The translations under genes were made by a program, and so were the position numbers. A stretch of 64,000 bases of DNA, from positions 211,352 to 275,351 of the forward strand of contig CAWHZI010000017.1 in the NCBI GenBank assembly GCA_963833835.1, written 5' to 3'. The notes beneath the pieces are model-generated. The model did no database searches and was not told the origin of the DNA. It was given only the letters and a program-made list of their open reading frames with translations. Below are positions 41,985-51,803 of the stretch, piece after piece. The stretch comes from Bog-532 sp963833835. Lineage in GTDB: Bacteria > Actinomycetota > Actinomycetes > Streptosporangiales > Streptosporangiaceae. How positions within the stretch are numbered: position 1 is the first letter of the stretch; each line of letters begins with the position of its first letter.

Positions 41985-42512
41985 TCAGCCGGCCATCTGG
42001 TTGTTGCCGTGGACCAGGTAGTTGTCCAGGGCGGCCTGGGTGGCGCTGTTCATGGTGCCGGTCTGGGCGATACCCGCCTGGCGCTGCAGGTCCTTGATGG
42101 CGGCGGTGGTCTGCGCGCCCATGATCCCGTCAACCGGGCCTTCGTAGTAGTTCAGCTGGCCGAGCTCCTGCTGCAGCTTCTTCACCGACGCGGACGGGAC
42201 GACGGCCGGGTGGGCCGGGGTGGTGGGCTGGGCCGGGTTGGCCGCGGGGGCCGCGGGGGCGGCGGGGGCCTGAGTGGCGGCGGAGCTGGCCGGGGCTGAG
42301 GTGGAGGCGGCGGGGGCGGGGGTGTGGCTGGTGCTGGAGTGGGTCAGGCCGACGGCGGCCAGTGCGACAAGGGCGGCGGCGATGATGGTGCCGATGGCGA
42401 TGGCGGCGATGCGGTAGCCCGACGGGCCCTGGTTGGCCGGGCGGGGGGCCTGGTGGCCGGTGTACTGGTCGTTGTCCTGGCTGGCGGGGCGGGTGTCGTA
42501 CTGGGTGCTCAT
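41985..42512 (-). CDS. Membrane-anchored peptidoglycan-binding protein
   Basis: This is a 175-residue protein. A polar, Gln-rich cytoplasmic start is followed by one membrane segment (about 34-57, IAAIAIGTIIAAALVALAAV), a long Ala/Pro/Thr linker suited to crossing the wall, and a C-terminal PG_binding_1 domain (SVKKLQQELGQLNYYEGPVD then GIMGAQTTAAIKDLQRQAG). It probably attaches to cell-wall peptidoglycan, but carries no enzymatic domain. The ATG is at 42512. Confidence 0.82.
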   Translation of the reverse strand: MSTQYDTRPASQDNDQYTGHQAPRPANQGPSGYRIAAIAIGTIIAAALVALAAVGLTHSSTSHTPAPAASTSAPASSAATQAPAAPAAPAANPAQPTTPAHPAVVPSASVKKLQQELGQLNYYEGPVDGIMGAQTTAAIKDLQRQAGIAQTGTMNSATQAALDNYLVHGNNQMAG

Positions 42513-42595
42513 GGCGGGGTCTCCGTGTTCTGCGGCTTGTTTCTTGCTGATAGATCCAGTTTCGATCCAGCCGGGAACAAAAACCCTGGGAAAAC

Positions 42596-42621
42596 TCCCT
42601 AGTCGCCAGACCCTAGGGAGC
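42596..42621. promoter_or_regulatory. Small inverted repeat upstream of the peptidoglycan-binding gene
   Basis: CTCCCTAG (42596-42603) and CTAGGGAG (42614-42621) are perfect inverted repeats with a 10-base loop, in the 177-bp gap between two minus-strand genes. It could terminate the VOC transcript or be an operator of the peptidoglycan-binding gene about 85 bp away. GGAGCCCGC is repeated just beyond it. Confidence 0.4.
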
Positions 42622-42689
42622 CCGCTCCTGGGGAGCCCGCATCGACGGTCACGGCCGGGCCCGGACGCCGCAGCGTCAGCGGCCGCGGA

Positions 42690-43121
42690 TCAGTCCAGGG
42701 GAGCCGTCAGCTCGACGTTGATGTCGTCGGGGTCCTGGAAGGACAGGATCGCGATGCCCGCATCGGTCAAGTCTTTGACCTCGCCGTGCTTGATGTCGTT
42801 TTTGGTCAGGGCCTCGGCGGCTCGCTCAAGGTCTGCCCGGGAGGCGACGGCGAAGCTGATGTGGTCGAGCCCCGTGCGCTGGGAATCGAACTCCGCCGTG
42901 CCGACCGGCCGCAGGCCGAACAGGGCACCCTGCGGGGTCTGGTAGACGGTGCCGCCGTAGATCTTTTCCGGGGAGTTGGCCACCCCGGGATCACCGGCTG
43001 ACTCCGAGGCGTCGAGGGCGACCGGCCAGCCGAAGACCTGGTCGTAGAAGGCCTTTGAGCGGTTGATGTCCGTGACCGTGAGCCGAACGTGGGCGAATCC
43101 CGTGCTGTTGATCAATGCCAT
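42690..43121 (-). CDS. VOC-family (glyoxalase-like) protein
   Basis: From the ATG at 43121, with a GAGGGTAGGG box, this is a 143-residue vicinal-oxygen-chelate protein. The two beta-alpha-beta units begin GFAHVRLTVTDINRSKAFYD and GLDHISFAVASRADLERAAE. Putative metal ligands are His in AHVRL and LDHIS and Glu in the terminal DPDDINVELTAP. The family covers lyases, dioxygenases and resistance proteins; the function here is unknown. It is divergent from a glycosyltransferase gene, with a hairpin-forming operator-like region between. Confidence 0.85.
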   Translation of the reverse strand: MALINSTGFAHVRLTVTDINRSKAFYDQVFGWPVALDASESAGDPGVANSPEKIYGGTVYQTPQGALFGLRPVGTAEFDSQRTGLDHISFAVASRADLERAAEALTKNDIKHGEVKDLTDAGIAILSFQDPDDINVELTAPLD

Positions 43122-43210
43122 GTGCTTGCCCCTACCCTCTGAGCAGCACATACACCTGTCCGGCGGCACGCAAAAGGCGAGGAAATGACACTCCCCGCCA
43201 CTTTCAACTT

Positions 43211-43248
43211 ATAACGCACCTGGGGGCTTGTGGCAAGCCCCCCGTTAT
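43211..43248. promoter_or_regulatory. Nested inverted repeat between the VOC and glycosyltransferase genes
   Basis: GGGGGCTTG (43222-43230) pairs perfectly with CAAGCCCCC (43234-43242), and an outer pair ATAACG (43211-43216) / CGTTAT (43243-43248) flanks it. It lies about 50 bp before the glycosyltransferase start and 90 bp before the VOC start, so it could be a shared operator. Confidence 0.5.
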
Positions 43249-43298
43249 GCCGCATAATCGCAGGCCGTGTCCACAATCAACGGAACGGGGAACGTGTG

Positions 43299-44570
43299 AT
43301 GCGGGTGCTGTTGTCGACGTATGGGTCGCGCGGGGATGTCGAGCCGATGGTGGGGCTCGCGGTGGCGCTGCGGGCCCTCGGCGCGGAGGCGCAGGTGTGC
43401 GCGCCGCCGGATTTCGCCGGCCTGCTGGACCAGGCCGGCGTGCCGCTGATACCGGCCGGCCAGTCGGTGCAAGCGATGGTGCGTGAGGTGTTCGCCGGGA
43501 AGAAGCCGCCGTCACCGGCGGACCTGGCGGGCGGGGTGATCGCCGCCCAGTTCGACGCGGTCGCCAGTGCGGTCACCAGCGCGGCCGGGGGCTGCGACAT
43601 GATTGTGGCCGGCGGGCTGATCACGGCTGCGGCCGGCACGCGGGCGGCGGCCGAGAAGCTGGGCGTCCGGTACCTGTACGCGGTCTACGCCACGTGCTAC
43701 CTGCCGTCGCCCCATTACCCGCCGCTGGTGTTCCACGGCCAGCAGGCCGCACCGGATGAGACCGACAATCTGGTCTTGTGGGACCGGAACGCCCGCGCTC
43801 TGCAGGCGGCGTTCGGCGCACCGGTGAACGCCTTCCGGGCCCCGCTCGGCCTGCCCGCGGTGGACAACGTACGCAACCACGCCTACACCGATCACCCGTG
43901 GCTGGCGGCGGACCCGGTGCTGGCACCGTGGCCAGGGGGGTCGGGGCCGGCCGATCTCGACGTGGTGCAGACCGGCGCGTGGACCAGACCGGACGAGCGC
44001 CCGCTCCCGGCCGTCCTGGAGGCGTTCCTGAACGCGGGCACCCCGCCCGTGTACGTGAGCTTCGGCAGCATGCCCCTGCGCGAGGCGGACAAGATCGCCC
44101 GGGCGGTCATCGAGGCGGTCCGGGCCCAGGATCGTCGCGTCCTGCTCGGAACCGGCTGGGCCGACCTGGCCCTGATCGACGACCGGGACGACTGCCTCGC
44201 CGTCGGCGAGGTCAACCAGCAGGCGCTGTTCCGCCGCGTCGCCGCCGTCGTGCACCACGGCGGCGCGGGCACGACCACGACGGCCGCCCGGGCCGCCGCG
44301 CCCCAGGTGGTCGTGCCCCAGGTGGCGGATCAGCCCTACTGGGCCAGCCGGGTAGCCAACCTGGGTCTCGGCGCGGCCCACGACGGTCCGGAACCGACAG
44401 CCGATTCGCTGGCGGCCGCCCTCGAGATCACCCTGGCCCCCGCAGTAGCTGCCCGCGCCACCACCGTGGCCGGCGCAGTCCGCACCGACGGCGCCCAGCT
44501 GGCCGCGAAGCTCCTGCTCGACACGATCGCCCAGGGCAGCTCCGCGGTCACCGCCGGTCGTACCGGGTAA
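43299..44570 (+). CDS. GT1-family glycosyltransferase (MGT/GtfB-like)
   Basis: This 423-residue GT-B glycosyltransferase opens MRVLLSTYGSRGDVEPMVGL, the N-terminal acceptor-domain signature of antibiotic and macrolide glycosyltransferases. The C-terminal donor domain shows VYVSFGSMPLREADKIARAV, VGEVNQQALFRRVAAVVHHG, HHGGAGTTTTAARAA and VVPQVADQPYWASRVANLG. Such enzymes use UDP- or TDP-sugars to glycosylate natural products or inactivate macrolides. No sugar-biosynthesis genes are adjacent. Confidence 0.9.
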   Translation: MRVLLSTYGSRGDVEPMVGLAVALRALGAEAQVCAPPDFAGLLDQAGVPLIPAGQSVQAMVREVFAGKKPPSPADLAGGVIAAQFDAVASAVTSAAGGCDMIVAGGLITAAAGTRAAAEKLGVRYLYAVYATCYLPSPHYPPLVFHGQQAAPDETDNLVLWDRNARALQAAFGAPVNAFRAPLGLPAVDNVRNHAYTDHPWLAADPVLAPWPGGSGPADLDVVQTGAWTRPDERPLPAVLEAFLNAGTPPVYVSFGSMPLREADKIARAVIEAVRAQDRRVLLGTGWADLALIDDRDDCLAVGEVNQQALFRRVAAVVHHGGAGTTTTAARAAAPQVVVPQVADQPYWASRVANLGLGAAHDGPEPTADSLAAALEITLAPAVAARATTVAGAVRTDGAQLAAKLLLDTIAQGSSAVTAGRTG

Positions 44571-44658
44571 CCAGCAGGTCACGGGCGGGGCCCAGTCGAT
44601 ACCAGGTTGGTTGCGCCGGCTAACCATTTTCCCATTCACAGCGTAGGCTCCGCGCTTG

Positions 44659-47600
44659 ATGGCGGTGACCGGGGACTCGCTGACGGTGCGCCGGATGCGG
44701 GCGTCCGGCGTCGTGATCATTGCTGCCGCACTGACCACCCTGGTGACCGCGGCCCTGGCCGCCACGTTCGCGGTGTACAGCGCCGGTGCGCTGCCCCGGG
44801 CGGTCCGGCACAACCTGGCCACCGCCAGCGGGACCACCCTGCTGGTCAGCGGGGCCGTCGACCGCAGCCAGGCCGATCAGGTCACCGCCAACCTGCCCCA
44901 CCAGCTCAGCCGGGCCCTGGGCCACGCCCCGTTCCGCTTCGACAGCGCCGTCCGCTCCAACGCCCTCGGTTTCATCGCCGGGGCCCGCCCGGCCGAACCG
45001 GCCGGCGCGGGCTCCGGAAGCGGCAGTGACGGGAGTTCCGGCGGCAGCAACGTGCTGATCTCCGAAGCCGCTGCCTTCACCGCCATCACCACCCACGCCG
45101 TTCTGCTGAGCGGGCACTGGCCGGGACCGCCCCGGGCCGGCGGCCCGATCCCGGCCGCGCTGCCCGAGACGGCTGCCAAGCTGCTGCACGTCGCGCTGGG
45201 TGACGTGATCCAGATGCAGGACCGGGTGAGCGATCGTTCAGTGCGGTTCACGATCACCGGCCTGTACCGGCCCCGGCAGTCGTCCGGGCGGGCCGACGCG
45301 TACTGGGACCTGAACGACATCGGTTCCGCCGGGGCGACGACCTCCGGCGGCTTCACCAAGTACGGGCCGCTGACCGTCGCTCCGGCCGCGTTCCGGGGGC
45401 CACTCGCGGTCGGGGCCGGAGCCTGGCTGGCCCGGCCGGACACGCCGGCTATCCCGGAGGGTCACTTCGGTCAGGTCGCGGGCGCATTGTCGGGACTGAT
45501 CCAGTCGCTGCAGAGCGGCGACAGCCTGCCCAGCCTCAGCGTGGCCACCAGCCTCCCGGCCGTGCTGACCGGGACGGCCAGTGATCTCAGCGTCGCCCGC
45601 TCGCTGCTGGCCATCTGCGAGGTCCTGGTCGTCCTGCTGGCCGCGGCCAGCCTGCTCCTGGTGGCCCGGCTGCTGACCGGGCAGCGGGAAGGTGAGCTGG
45701 CCATGCTGACCGCCCGCGGCGCCACCCGCTGGCAGCTGGCCCGGCTGACCCTGGCCGAGGCGGTGCCGGTGTGCCTGACCGCCGCGGCCGGCGGGAGCCT
45801 GGCCGGTATCTGGCTGGCCCGGCTGGCCGCCGGGACCGGCACAGTGCCGTTTTCTACGGCCCTCAACCAGGCCTGGCCCGCCGGGCTGCTGGTCGCCGCC
45901 GGCGCCGTGGTCATTGTGCTGGTGCCAGTGCTGCGGACGGTGACTCCGGGCGCGGCCCGCTCCCGGCGCGGGCGGACGGCCACCGTGGCCGGGATCAGCC
46001 GGGCCGGAGCGGATGTGGCCCTGCTGGTACTGGCCGTGCTGGCCGGCCTGGAGCTACGGCGGTACTCAGCGGTGTCCGCCCGGCCCGGCTCGGGCGGCCT
46101 CGGCGTGGACCCGGTGCTGGTCCTTGCCCCGGCGCTGGCGCTGGCGGGCGGAACCATCGCGGTGCTGCGGCTGCTGCCGGTGGCCGCGAAGCTGGGGGAC
46201 CGGCTCGCCGGGCGCGGCCGCCGGCTGACCGCCGCACTGGCCGGCTGGCAGATCAGCCGCCAGCCGGTCCGGCAGGGCGGGGCGGTGCTGCTGGTCGTGC
46301 TGGCCGTCGCGACCGGGACGCTGGTCATCGCCCAGCGGCAGAGCTGGATCGGATCCGGCCACGACCAGGCCGCGTTCACGGCCGGCGCCGACGTCCGGGC
46401 CGACCCGCCCCAGCCGCTCACCCCCGGTCAGGCCGGACAGCTCAGCCAGGCCCCGGGCGTCACCACGGTCATGCCGGCGGTGTCCTATCCGGCCGCCACC
46501 GGCCCGGGGCGGACGCTGGTCCTGGACACCAGGCACGCCGCAGCGGTCACGCTGCTGCGGGCCGACCAGACTTCGCAGCCCGCCACCCCGCTGCTGCACC
46601 GGATCACCCCGCAGGGCCCGGTCCCCGGCGTCACCCTGCCCGGCCGCCCCGCCCGGATCGGGCTCACCGCCGCGATCGGCCCGGCGCCGCTAGCGCTGGA
46701 CCCGGTCGAATTGACCGTAACCGTCGCTGACCCCGACGGGGACGTCTACCAGCTGGACGCCGGGACCCTGAAGGCCGACGGCCGTACCCACACCCTGACG
46801 GCCGGACTGCCGGGCGGCACCGCGATCTATCCGCTCCGGGTCACCGCGATCACCGCGTCCTACCAATTCCCGGCCCATCGGCCTGCTACCGCCGCGGTCT
46901 TCACCGTGGACGACGTGGGGGGCACTGGATCCGGTGCCGCCGCAACCCCATCCCGGCCCGGGACCGATCTGCGGGCCTGGCACGCCATCGCGTCCTCCGC
47001 CGACCTGGCCGGAATCCAGAGTGGTTCCGGCGCAGTCGGGCCGACCGGTACGCCCCAGGTGGAACCTTCCACATCCAAGCCCTCCGGCTCGGCCCGGACG
47101 GTGCGCTTCGCCCCTGGCTACGGCCAGACCGCCCCCAACCTGCCCGGCCTCCCGCCGGCGGCGATCAGCGGCACGCTGTCGCTCACCGCGCCGGTCCCGG
47201 TCGCCGGGGCCATCCCGGGCCTGGCCACGCGAGCCTTCCTGACCGCCAGCAAATCCCACGCCGGATCGGTCGTCCAGGCCAGCGTGGCCGGAGTCATGGT
47301 CGGCGTGAGGATCGTCGGCGTCGTGTCCTCATGGCCAACGGTCGGCGGTCCCGGCGGAGCCCTGATCGTCGACCTGAACACGGTCCAGAACATCCTGGCC
47401 GCCGGGGGCCAGCCCCCCGCCCAGGCGTCCCAGTGGTGGCTGGCCACCGGCTCAGGAACCGTCCCGCCCGGCCTGGTCGCCCGGCTGCCCCCGGGCACCA
47501 CAGTGACCAGCGCCACCCAGCTGGCCAGCGACCTACTGAACGACCCGGTCTCGGCCGTGCCGCAGCGCGCCCTGCTGGCGGTGGCCATCACCGCCATGCT

Positions 47601-47979
47601 GCTGGCCATCACCGGCTTCTGCGTCAGCATCGCCGCCGGGATCCGGCAGCGCCGGGCCGAGAACGCGCTGCTGGCCGCGCTCGGGGTGCCGCCCAGTGCT
47701 GCGGCGGGCCAGCTGGGACTGGAGAAACTGCTGCTCAGCGTGCCGTCGGCGCTGGCCGGGCTGGCCCTCGGGGTGATCGTGGCCGAACTGCTGGTCCCGG
47801 CGCTGACCCTGACCACCTCGGCGGCCCATCCGGTTCCGCCGGTACTGATCCACTTCGGCTGGCCGCAGACGCTGGGCCTGGCCGTGGTGGTCGCGGTGAT
47901 CCCGGTGCTGGCCGCGGTCCTGGCCATGGCCCGGCGGCCCGACCCGGCCGCCGCCCTGCGGGCCGCGGAGGCGGCGTGA
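44659..47979 (+). CDS. FtsX-type ABC transporter permease (large, first copy)
   Basis: This 1107-residue permease has an N-terminal membrane segment (IIAAALTTLVTAALAATFAV), a long extracytoplasmic domain, then an FtsX/MacB_PCD core (LAICEVLVVLLAAASLLLVA and GQREGELAMLTARGATRWQL with further membrane segments). A second large external domain follows (about 560-960), and a C-terminal FtsX core (ALLAVAITAMLLAITGFCVS, RRAENALLAALGVPPSAAAG). The duplicated architecture matches actinobacterial permeases that work with LolD/MacB-type ATPases. It leads a four-gene operon. The substrate is unknown, perhaps a lipoprotein, peptide or antibiotic. Confidence 0.85.
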   Translation: MAVTGDSLTVRRMRASGVVIIAAALTTLVTAALAATFAVYSAGALPRAVRHNLATASGTTLLVSGAVDRSQADQVTANLPHQLSRALGHAPFRFDSAVRSNALGFIAGARPAEPAGAGSGSGSDGSSGGSNVLISEAAAFTAITTHAVLLSGHWPGPPRAGGPIPAALPETAAKLLHVALGDVIQMQDRVSDRSVRFTITGLYRPRQSSGRADAYWDLNDIGSAGATTSGGFTKYGPLTVAPAAFRGPLAVGAGAWLARPDTPAIPEGHFGQVAGALSGLIQSLQSGDSLPSLSVATSLPAVLTGTASDLSVARSLLAICEVLVVLLAAASLLLVARLLTGQREGELAMLTARGATRWQLARLTLAEAVPVCLTAAAGGSLAGIWLARLAAGTGTVPFSTALNQAWPAGLLVAAGAVVIVLVPVLRTVTPGAARSRRGRTATVAGISRAGADVALLVLAVLAGLELRRYSAVSARPGSGGLGVDPVLVLAPALALAGGTIAVLRLLPVAAKLGDRLAGRGRRLTAALAGWQISRQPVRQGGAVLLVVLAVATGTLVIAQRQSWIGSGHDQAAFTAGADVRADPPQPLTPGQAGQLSQAPGVTTVMPAVSYPAATGPGRTLVLDTRHAAAVTLLRADQTSQPATPLLHRITPQGPVPGVTLPGRPARIGLTAAIGPAPLALDPVELTVTVADPDGDVYQLDAGTLKADGRTHTLTAGLPGGTAIYPLRVTAITASYQFPAHRPATAAVFTVDDVGGTGSGAAATPSRPGTDLRAWHAIASSADLAGIQSGSGAVGPTGTPQVEPSTSKPSGSARTVRFAPGYGQTAPNLPGLPPAAISGTLSLTAPVPVAGAIPGLATRAFLTASKSHAGSVVQASVAGVMVGVRIVGVVSSWPTVGGPGGALIVDLNTVQNILAAGGQPPAQASQWWLATGSGTVPPGLVARLPPGTTVTSATQLASDLLNDPVSAVPQRALLAVAITAMLLAITGFCVSIAAGIRQRRAENALLAALGVPPSAAAGQLGLEKLLLSVPSALAGLALGVIVAELLVPALTLTTSAAHPVPPVLIHFGWPQTLGLAVVVAVIPVLAAVLAMARRPDPAAALRAAEAA

Positions 47980-48007
47980 ACCGGCCCCGCCGGCCTGGGC
48001 GGCCCGC

Positions 48008-50790
48008 GTGGCGGCGAGTGGCCCGCTGGAACGGCCACGCCGCCGGCCCCTGCTGGGCGGGGCCCGGGGCAGCCTGATCACCCTGGCCGTGCTGGTGGGG
48101 GCCTGCGTGTTCGCCGCCCTGGCCGGGCCCGCACAGAGCCTCCGGGCCCAGACCGAGGCGTTGCGGACCACCATGGCCGGGCTCAGTTCCCAGGTCAAGG
48201 TGGCCACGGTCACCGCCGACTGGCAGAACGTCACCCAGCTCATCAGCCCGGGCGCCCCGTATCACCTGGCCGGAAGCGACCTCAGCAGCGCCACCACCGC
48301 GCTGGCCCACGGGTTCGCCGCCGCCGGGCTGCCGGTCGGTTCTGGGGCCTGGGCCGGGCTGACGTCCCCGCCGTACCCGGTCAGCTCGGGCGCGGGACCG
48401 CGGACCAACACGGGCATCCCGCCCCAGGTCGAGGTCCTGGACCGGCCCGAGCTGGTCAGCCACGCCCGGCTGACCACAGGAGCCTGGACCGGTTCGGTCC
48501 CGCCGCGCGACCTGCCGTGCGCCGTCTCCACCGCGACGGCCGCCCGGTTCGGCTTGCGCCCCGGGTCCCGGCTGGTTCTGGACGCGCCCACCGGCCCGGT
48601 CACCCTGTTCATCACCGGCGTCGTGGCCGCCCGTGACCCAGCCTCGACCTTCTGGCGGACCGACACCACCGCGGCCGTGCCCATCTACAACACCCCCTTC
48701 AACCGGGTCCCGTACTGGGGCGGCGCGGTGTTCGCCGATCCCGGCCAGGACGAGGCCATGCAGGCGGTGTTCGGTGCCTCCGGCCTGGCCATGAACTGGG
48801 AGGTTCCGCTGGCCCCGGGCCGGCTGACCGCCAGCCAGGCCCGGCCGGTGTTCAACGCGCTGAACCAGGTCGCCGGGTCGTTTCCGCAGCTTGGTCAGCT
48901 CAGCGGTGCGGCCGGGGCCGTCCAGGTCAGTTCCCCGCTGACCAGCAGCCTGGGGGAGTTCCTGGACACCGAGGCCGCGGTCGACACCGTGCTGGTTCTG
49001 CTGTTCGTCAGCCTGATCGTGGCCGGCGCAGCAGTCATTGCGGTCGCGGCCTGGATGGTCACGCTCCGGCGGGCCGCCGAGCTGACCCTGCTGCAGGCCC
49101 GCGGCGCGTCCGTGGCCCAGCTGTCGGCTCATCTCCTGCGGGGCGCGGCGGCCGTGGCTCTGCCCGCCGCGCTGCTGGGGGCCGGGCTGGCCTTCGCCAT
49201 CGAGGGCCGCGCGGCGTCCTCGGTGCTCGGGTGGTCGCTGGCCGCGCTGGTCATCGTGGTTGGCCTGGCCGGCCCGGTCGTGATCGCCGCCGCGCAGCAC
49301 CGCCGGCCGGGCCGGCCGTGTCCGCGGCCTGGATCACCGCCTCGGGGGAGGCCCGCCCCCGGCGGATCGCGGTCCGCCGCTGGGTCGCGGAGGCGACGGC
49401 CTGCGCGGCGGCGGTGGCCGGCTTGGTCGTCCTGCACGACCAGGGGCTGCCCGTCACCGGCCATACCGATCTGATCCTGGCTGCGACCCCGGTGCTGGTG
49501 GCCGTGCCGGCGGCGCTGATCGTCCTGCGGCTGTACCCGCTGGCCGTGCGGGCCCTGCTAGCCGTGGCCGCGCGGGCCCCCGGCGCCACCGGCTTTGTTG
49601 CCCTGGCGCAGGCCTCCCGTAACGCGCTGACCGGGGTCCTGCCGGTGTTCGCGGTGGTGCTCGCGCTCAGCGTGGCCGCCTTCGCCGGTATGGTCCGCAG
49701 CGCGGTCGGCCACGGGGAGGACGCCGCCGCCTGGGCGGTCACCGGAGCCGACGTGCTCATCCAGAACAGCCCGGCATCCTCGCCGCCCGGTGCGCTCGAC
49801 CAGGTCCAGGCGGCCACCGTGGCTAAGGTTGCGGCCGTGCCCGGCGTCGGGCGGACCGCTGTGGTGTGGAAGACGTCGTGGACCGCGCCCGGCGGGACCG
49901 TCACGGTACTGGCCGTCGACCCGGCCCGGTACGCCGCGCTGACCGCGACGACCCCGTTCCCGGCCTTCCCGGCGGGCCAGCTGGGCCCGGCGGCAACACC
50001 GGGCGCCGCGGCCACACCGGTGACCGCCGGGACGGTCATCCCGGTGCTGGCGTCCCCGGCGGCGGCCGCTCTCCTGGGCCGGCCGGGCAGCGCGGCGCGG
50101 CTCACCGCGCGGCAGCCGGATCTGGGGCCCATCCGGGTCCGGGTCGCCGGTGAGCTGCGGGCGACCCCGGCCCAGCCCGGTGGTGGTGCCTGGGTGATCA
50201 TGCCGTTGCGGACCCTGCCCGGTACCGCGGGCAGCCCCGCCCCGGAGATCCTGCTGGTCACCGGTACCGGAATCAGCGAACCGAAACTGGCCGCCGCGGT
50301 CAACGGCACGCTGCCCAATGCGGCGGTGACGACCCGCACGGCGGTACTGAACTCCCTGACCACCGCGCCGCTGCCCCGCAGCGCGGTCCTGCTGATGCGG
50401 CTCACGATCCTGGCCGCGGCCGGACTCGGCCTGGGCACGGTGATGATGGGCCTGGCGCTGGGCGCGGCGCAACGACGCCGCACGCTGGCCCGGATGACGA
50501 CCATGGGCCTCGACCACCCCACCGGACTGGTGGTCACCGAGGCCATGCCGGCCGTGCTGGCCGCCGTCGTGGCCGGCCTGGCCTGCGCGCTGGCCCTGCC
50601 CCAGCTGGTCGGGCCGGCCCTGACCCTGGCCGTATTCACCGGTTCCGGGGTGCCGGTGGCGATACAGCCGGGCTGGGTGGCGCTCGGACTGCCGGCCGCC
50701 GCCGTGATCGTCATCGCCGCTGCCGCGCTGGCCGGGCAGACCCGGGCTCTGCGCCGTCGTGGCGTCACCAGCCTGCTACGGGCAGACTGA
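48008..50790 (+). pseudogene. FtsX-type ABC transporter permease (second copy), frameshifted
   Basis: A permease of about 925 residues starts at or just before GTG 48008 (RRRPLLGGARGSLITLAVLV). Its first FtsX core contains AAELTLLQARGASVAQLSAH near 49080-49140. At about 49310 the reading frame is lost and continues in the next frame with AWITASGEARPRRIAVRRWV, then GFVALAQASRNALTGVLPVF, a long external region and a C-terminal membrane core (AAQRRRTLARMTTMGLDHPT), to a stop at 50790. Without correction the protein would lack its C-terminal half. A GTG overlapping the previous stop (47976) is in another frame, which hints at a further indel near 48040. Confidence 0.75.
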
Positions 50791-50810
50791 AGGGGACGGG
50801 GAGGACTCTG

Positions 50811-51803
50811 ATGGGTACGAGCATCGCGGATCTGGGGGCGGAGGCCGCCCGCCAGCACCGGGACTTCGGCGCGGGCTCGCTCATCGTCTGCGACCGGCTG
50901 GTCCGCATCTACGCCGCCCCGGGCGGGATCGAGGTTCAGGCGCTGCAGGGCCTGGATCTGCTGGTGTCCGAGGGTGAACTGGCTGCCCTGGTCGGCGCGT
51001 CCGGCAGCGGCAAGTCGACCCTGATGAACATCCTGGCCGGGCTGGACCGGCCCACCGCCGGGTCGGTCCGGGTCGACGGGCACGACCTGGCCGCGTTGAC
51101 CGCGGGGCAGCGGCTGGCTTACCGGCGCCGGACCATCGGCTTCATCTGGCAGCAGACCTCCCGCAACCTGCTGCCCTATCTGACCGCCCAGCAGAACGTC
51201 GGCCTGCCGATGCGGCTGGCCGGCCGCGGGGCCCGGGAACGCCGGGCCCGGTCGGCGGACCTGCTGGACCTGCTCGGCTTGGCCGACTGCCACCAGCGCC
51301 GCCCCGATCAGCTGTCCGGCGGGGAGCAGCAGCGGGTCGCGATCGCGGTGGCCCTGGCCAACGAGCCGAAGGTCCTGCTGGCTGACGAGCCCACCGGCGA
51401 ACTGGACACCGTCACCGCGGCCGAGGTTTTCGCCGCGCTGCGCACCGCCAACGCCGAACTCGGGGTCACCGTGCTGATCGTCACCCACGACCCTGCGGTG
51501 TCGGCACAGGTCCGCCGGGTCATCGCGATCCGCGACGGGCGAACCAGCGCCGAGACCCACCGGGCCGACCCGGGCGCCGCCACCGGTGACGACCCCGGTT
51601 CTGCGGTGGAGTACACCGTCCTTGACCGGGCCGGGCGGATGCAGCTGCCGCGGGAAATGACCGAGCCGCTCGGCATGGCAGGCCTGGTCCGGCTGCAACC
51701 CGAACCCGACCACATCGGCGTGTGGCCCGGCGGCCGCCAAGCCGGCGGCCGGGAGGCCGGCGATTGGGAGGCTCGCGACGGAGGCAGCGGTGACGATGAC
51801 TGA
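50811..51803 (+). CDS. ABC transporter ATP-binding protein with an AbrB-like C-terminal tail
   Basis: This 330-residue MacB/LolD-type ATPase has GASGSGKSTLMNILAGLDRP (Walker A), FIWQQTSRNLLPYLTAQQNV (Q-loop), DQLSGGEQQRVAIAVALANE (signature) and VLLADEPTGELDT (Walker B and D-loop). After the core, a tail of about 75 residues contains VEYTVLDRAGRMQLPREMTE, then GLVRLQPEPDHIGVW, which looks like a SpoVT/AbrB-type swapped-hairpin element. The ATG at 50811 follows GGGGAGGA. Its end overlaps the next ATPase gene by 14 bp. It likely powers one of the two permeases. Confidence 0.88.
   Translation: MGTSIADLGAEAARQHRDFGAGSLIVCDRLVRIYAAPGGIEVQALQGLDLLVSEGELAALVGASGSGKSTLMNILAGLDRPTAGSVRVDGHDLAALTAGQRLAYRRRTIGFIWQQTSRNLLPYLTAQQNVGLPMRLAGRGARERRARSADLLDLLGLADCHQRRPDQLSGGEQQRVAIAVALANEPKVLLADEPTGELDTVTAAEVFAALRTANAELGVTVLIVTHDPAVSAQVRRVIAIRDGRTSAETHRADPGAATGDDPGSAVEYTVLDRAGRMQLPREMTEPLGMAGLVRLQPEPDHIGVWPGGRQAGGREAGDWEARDGGSGDDD

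Noticed and set aside
48008..50790. Programmed frameshifting in the second FtsX gene (and in the other split genes)
   Set aside because: No slippery run with a downstream stem was evident at the junction, and the same kind of break occurs in unrelated genes across the window, which points to indels.
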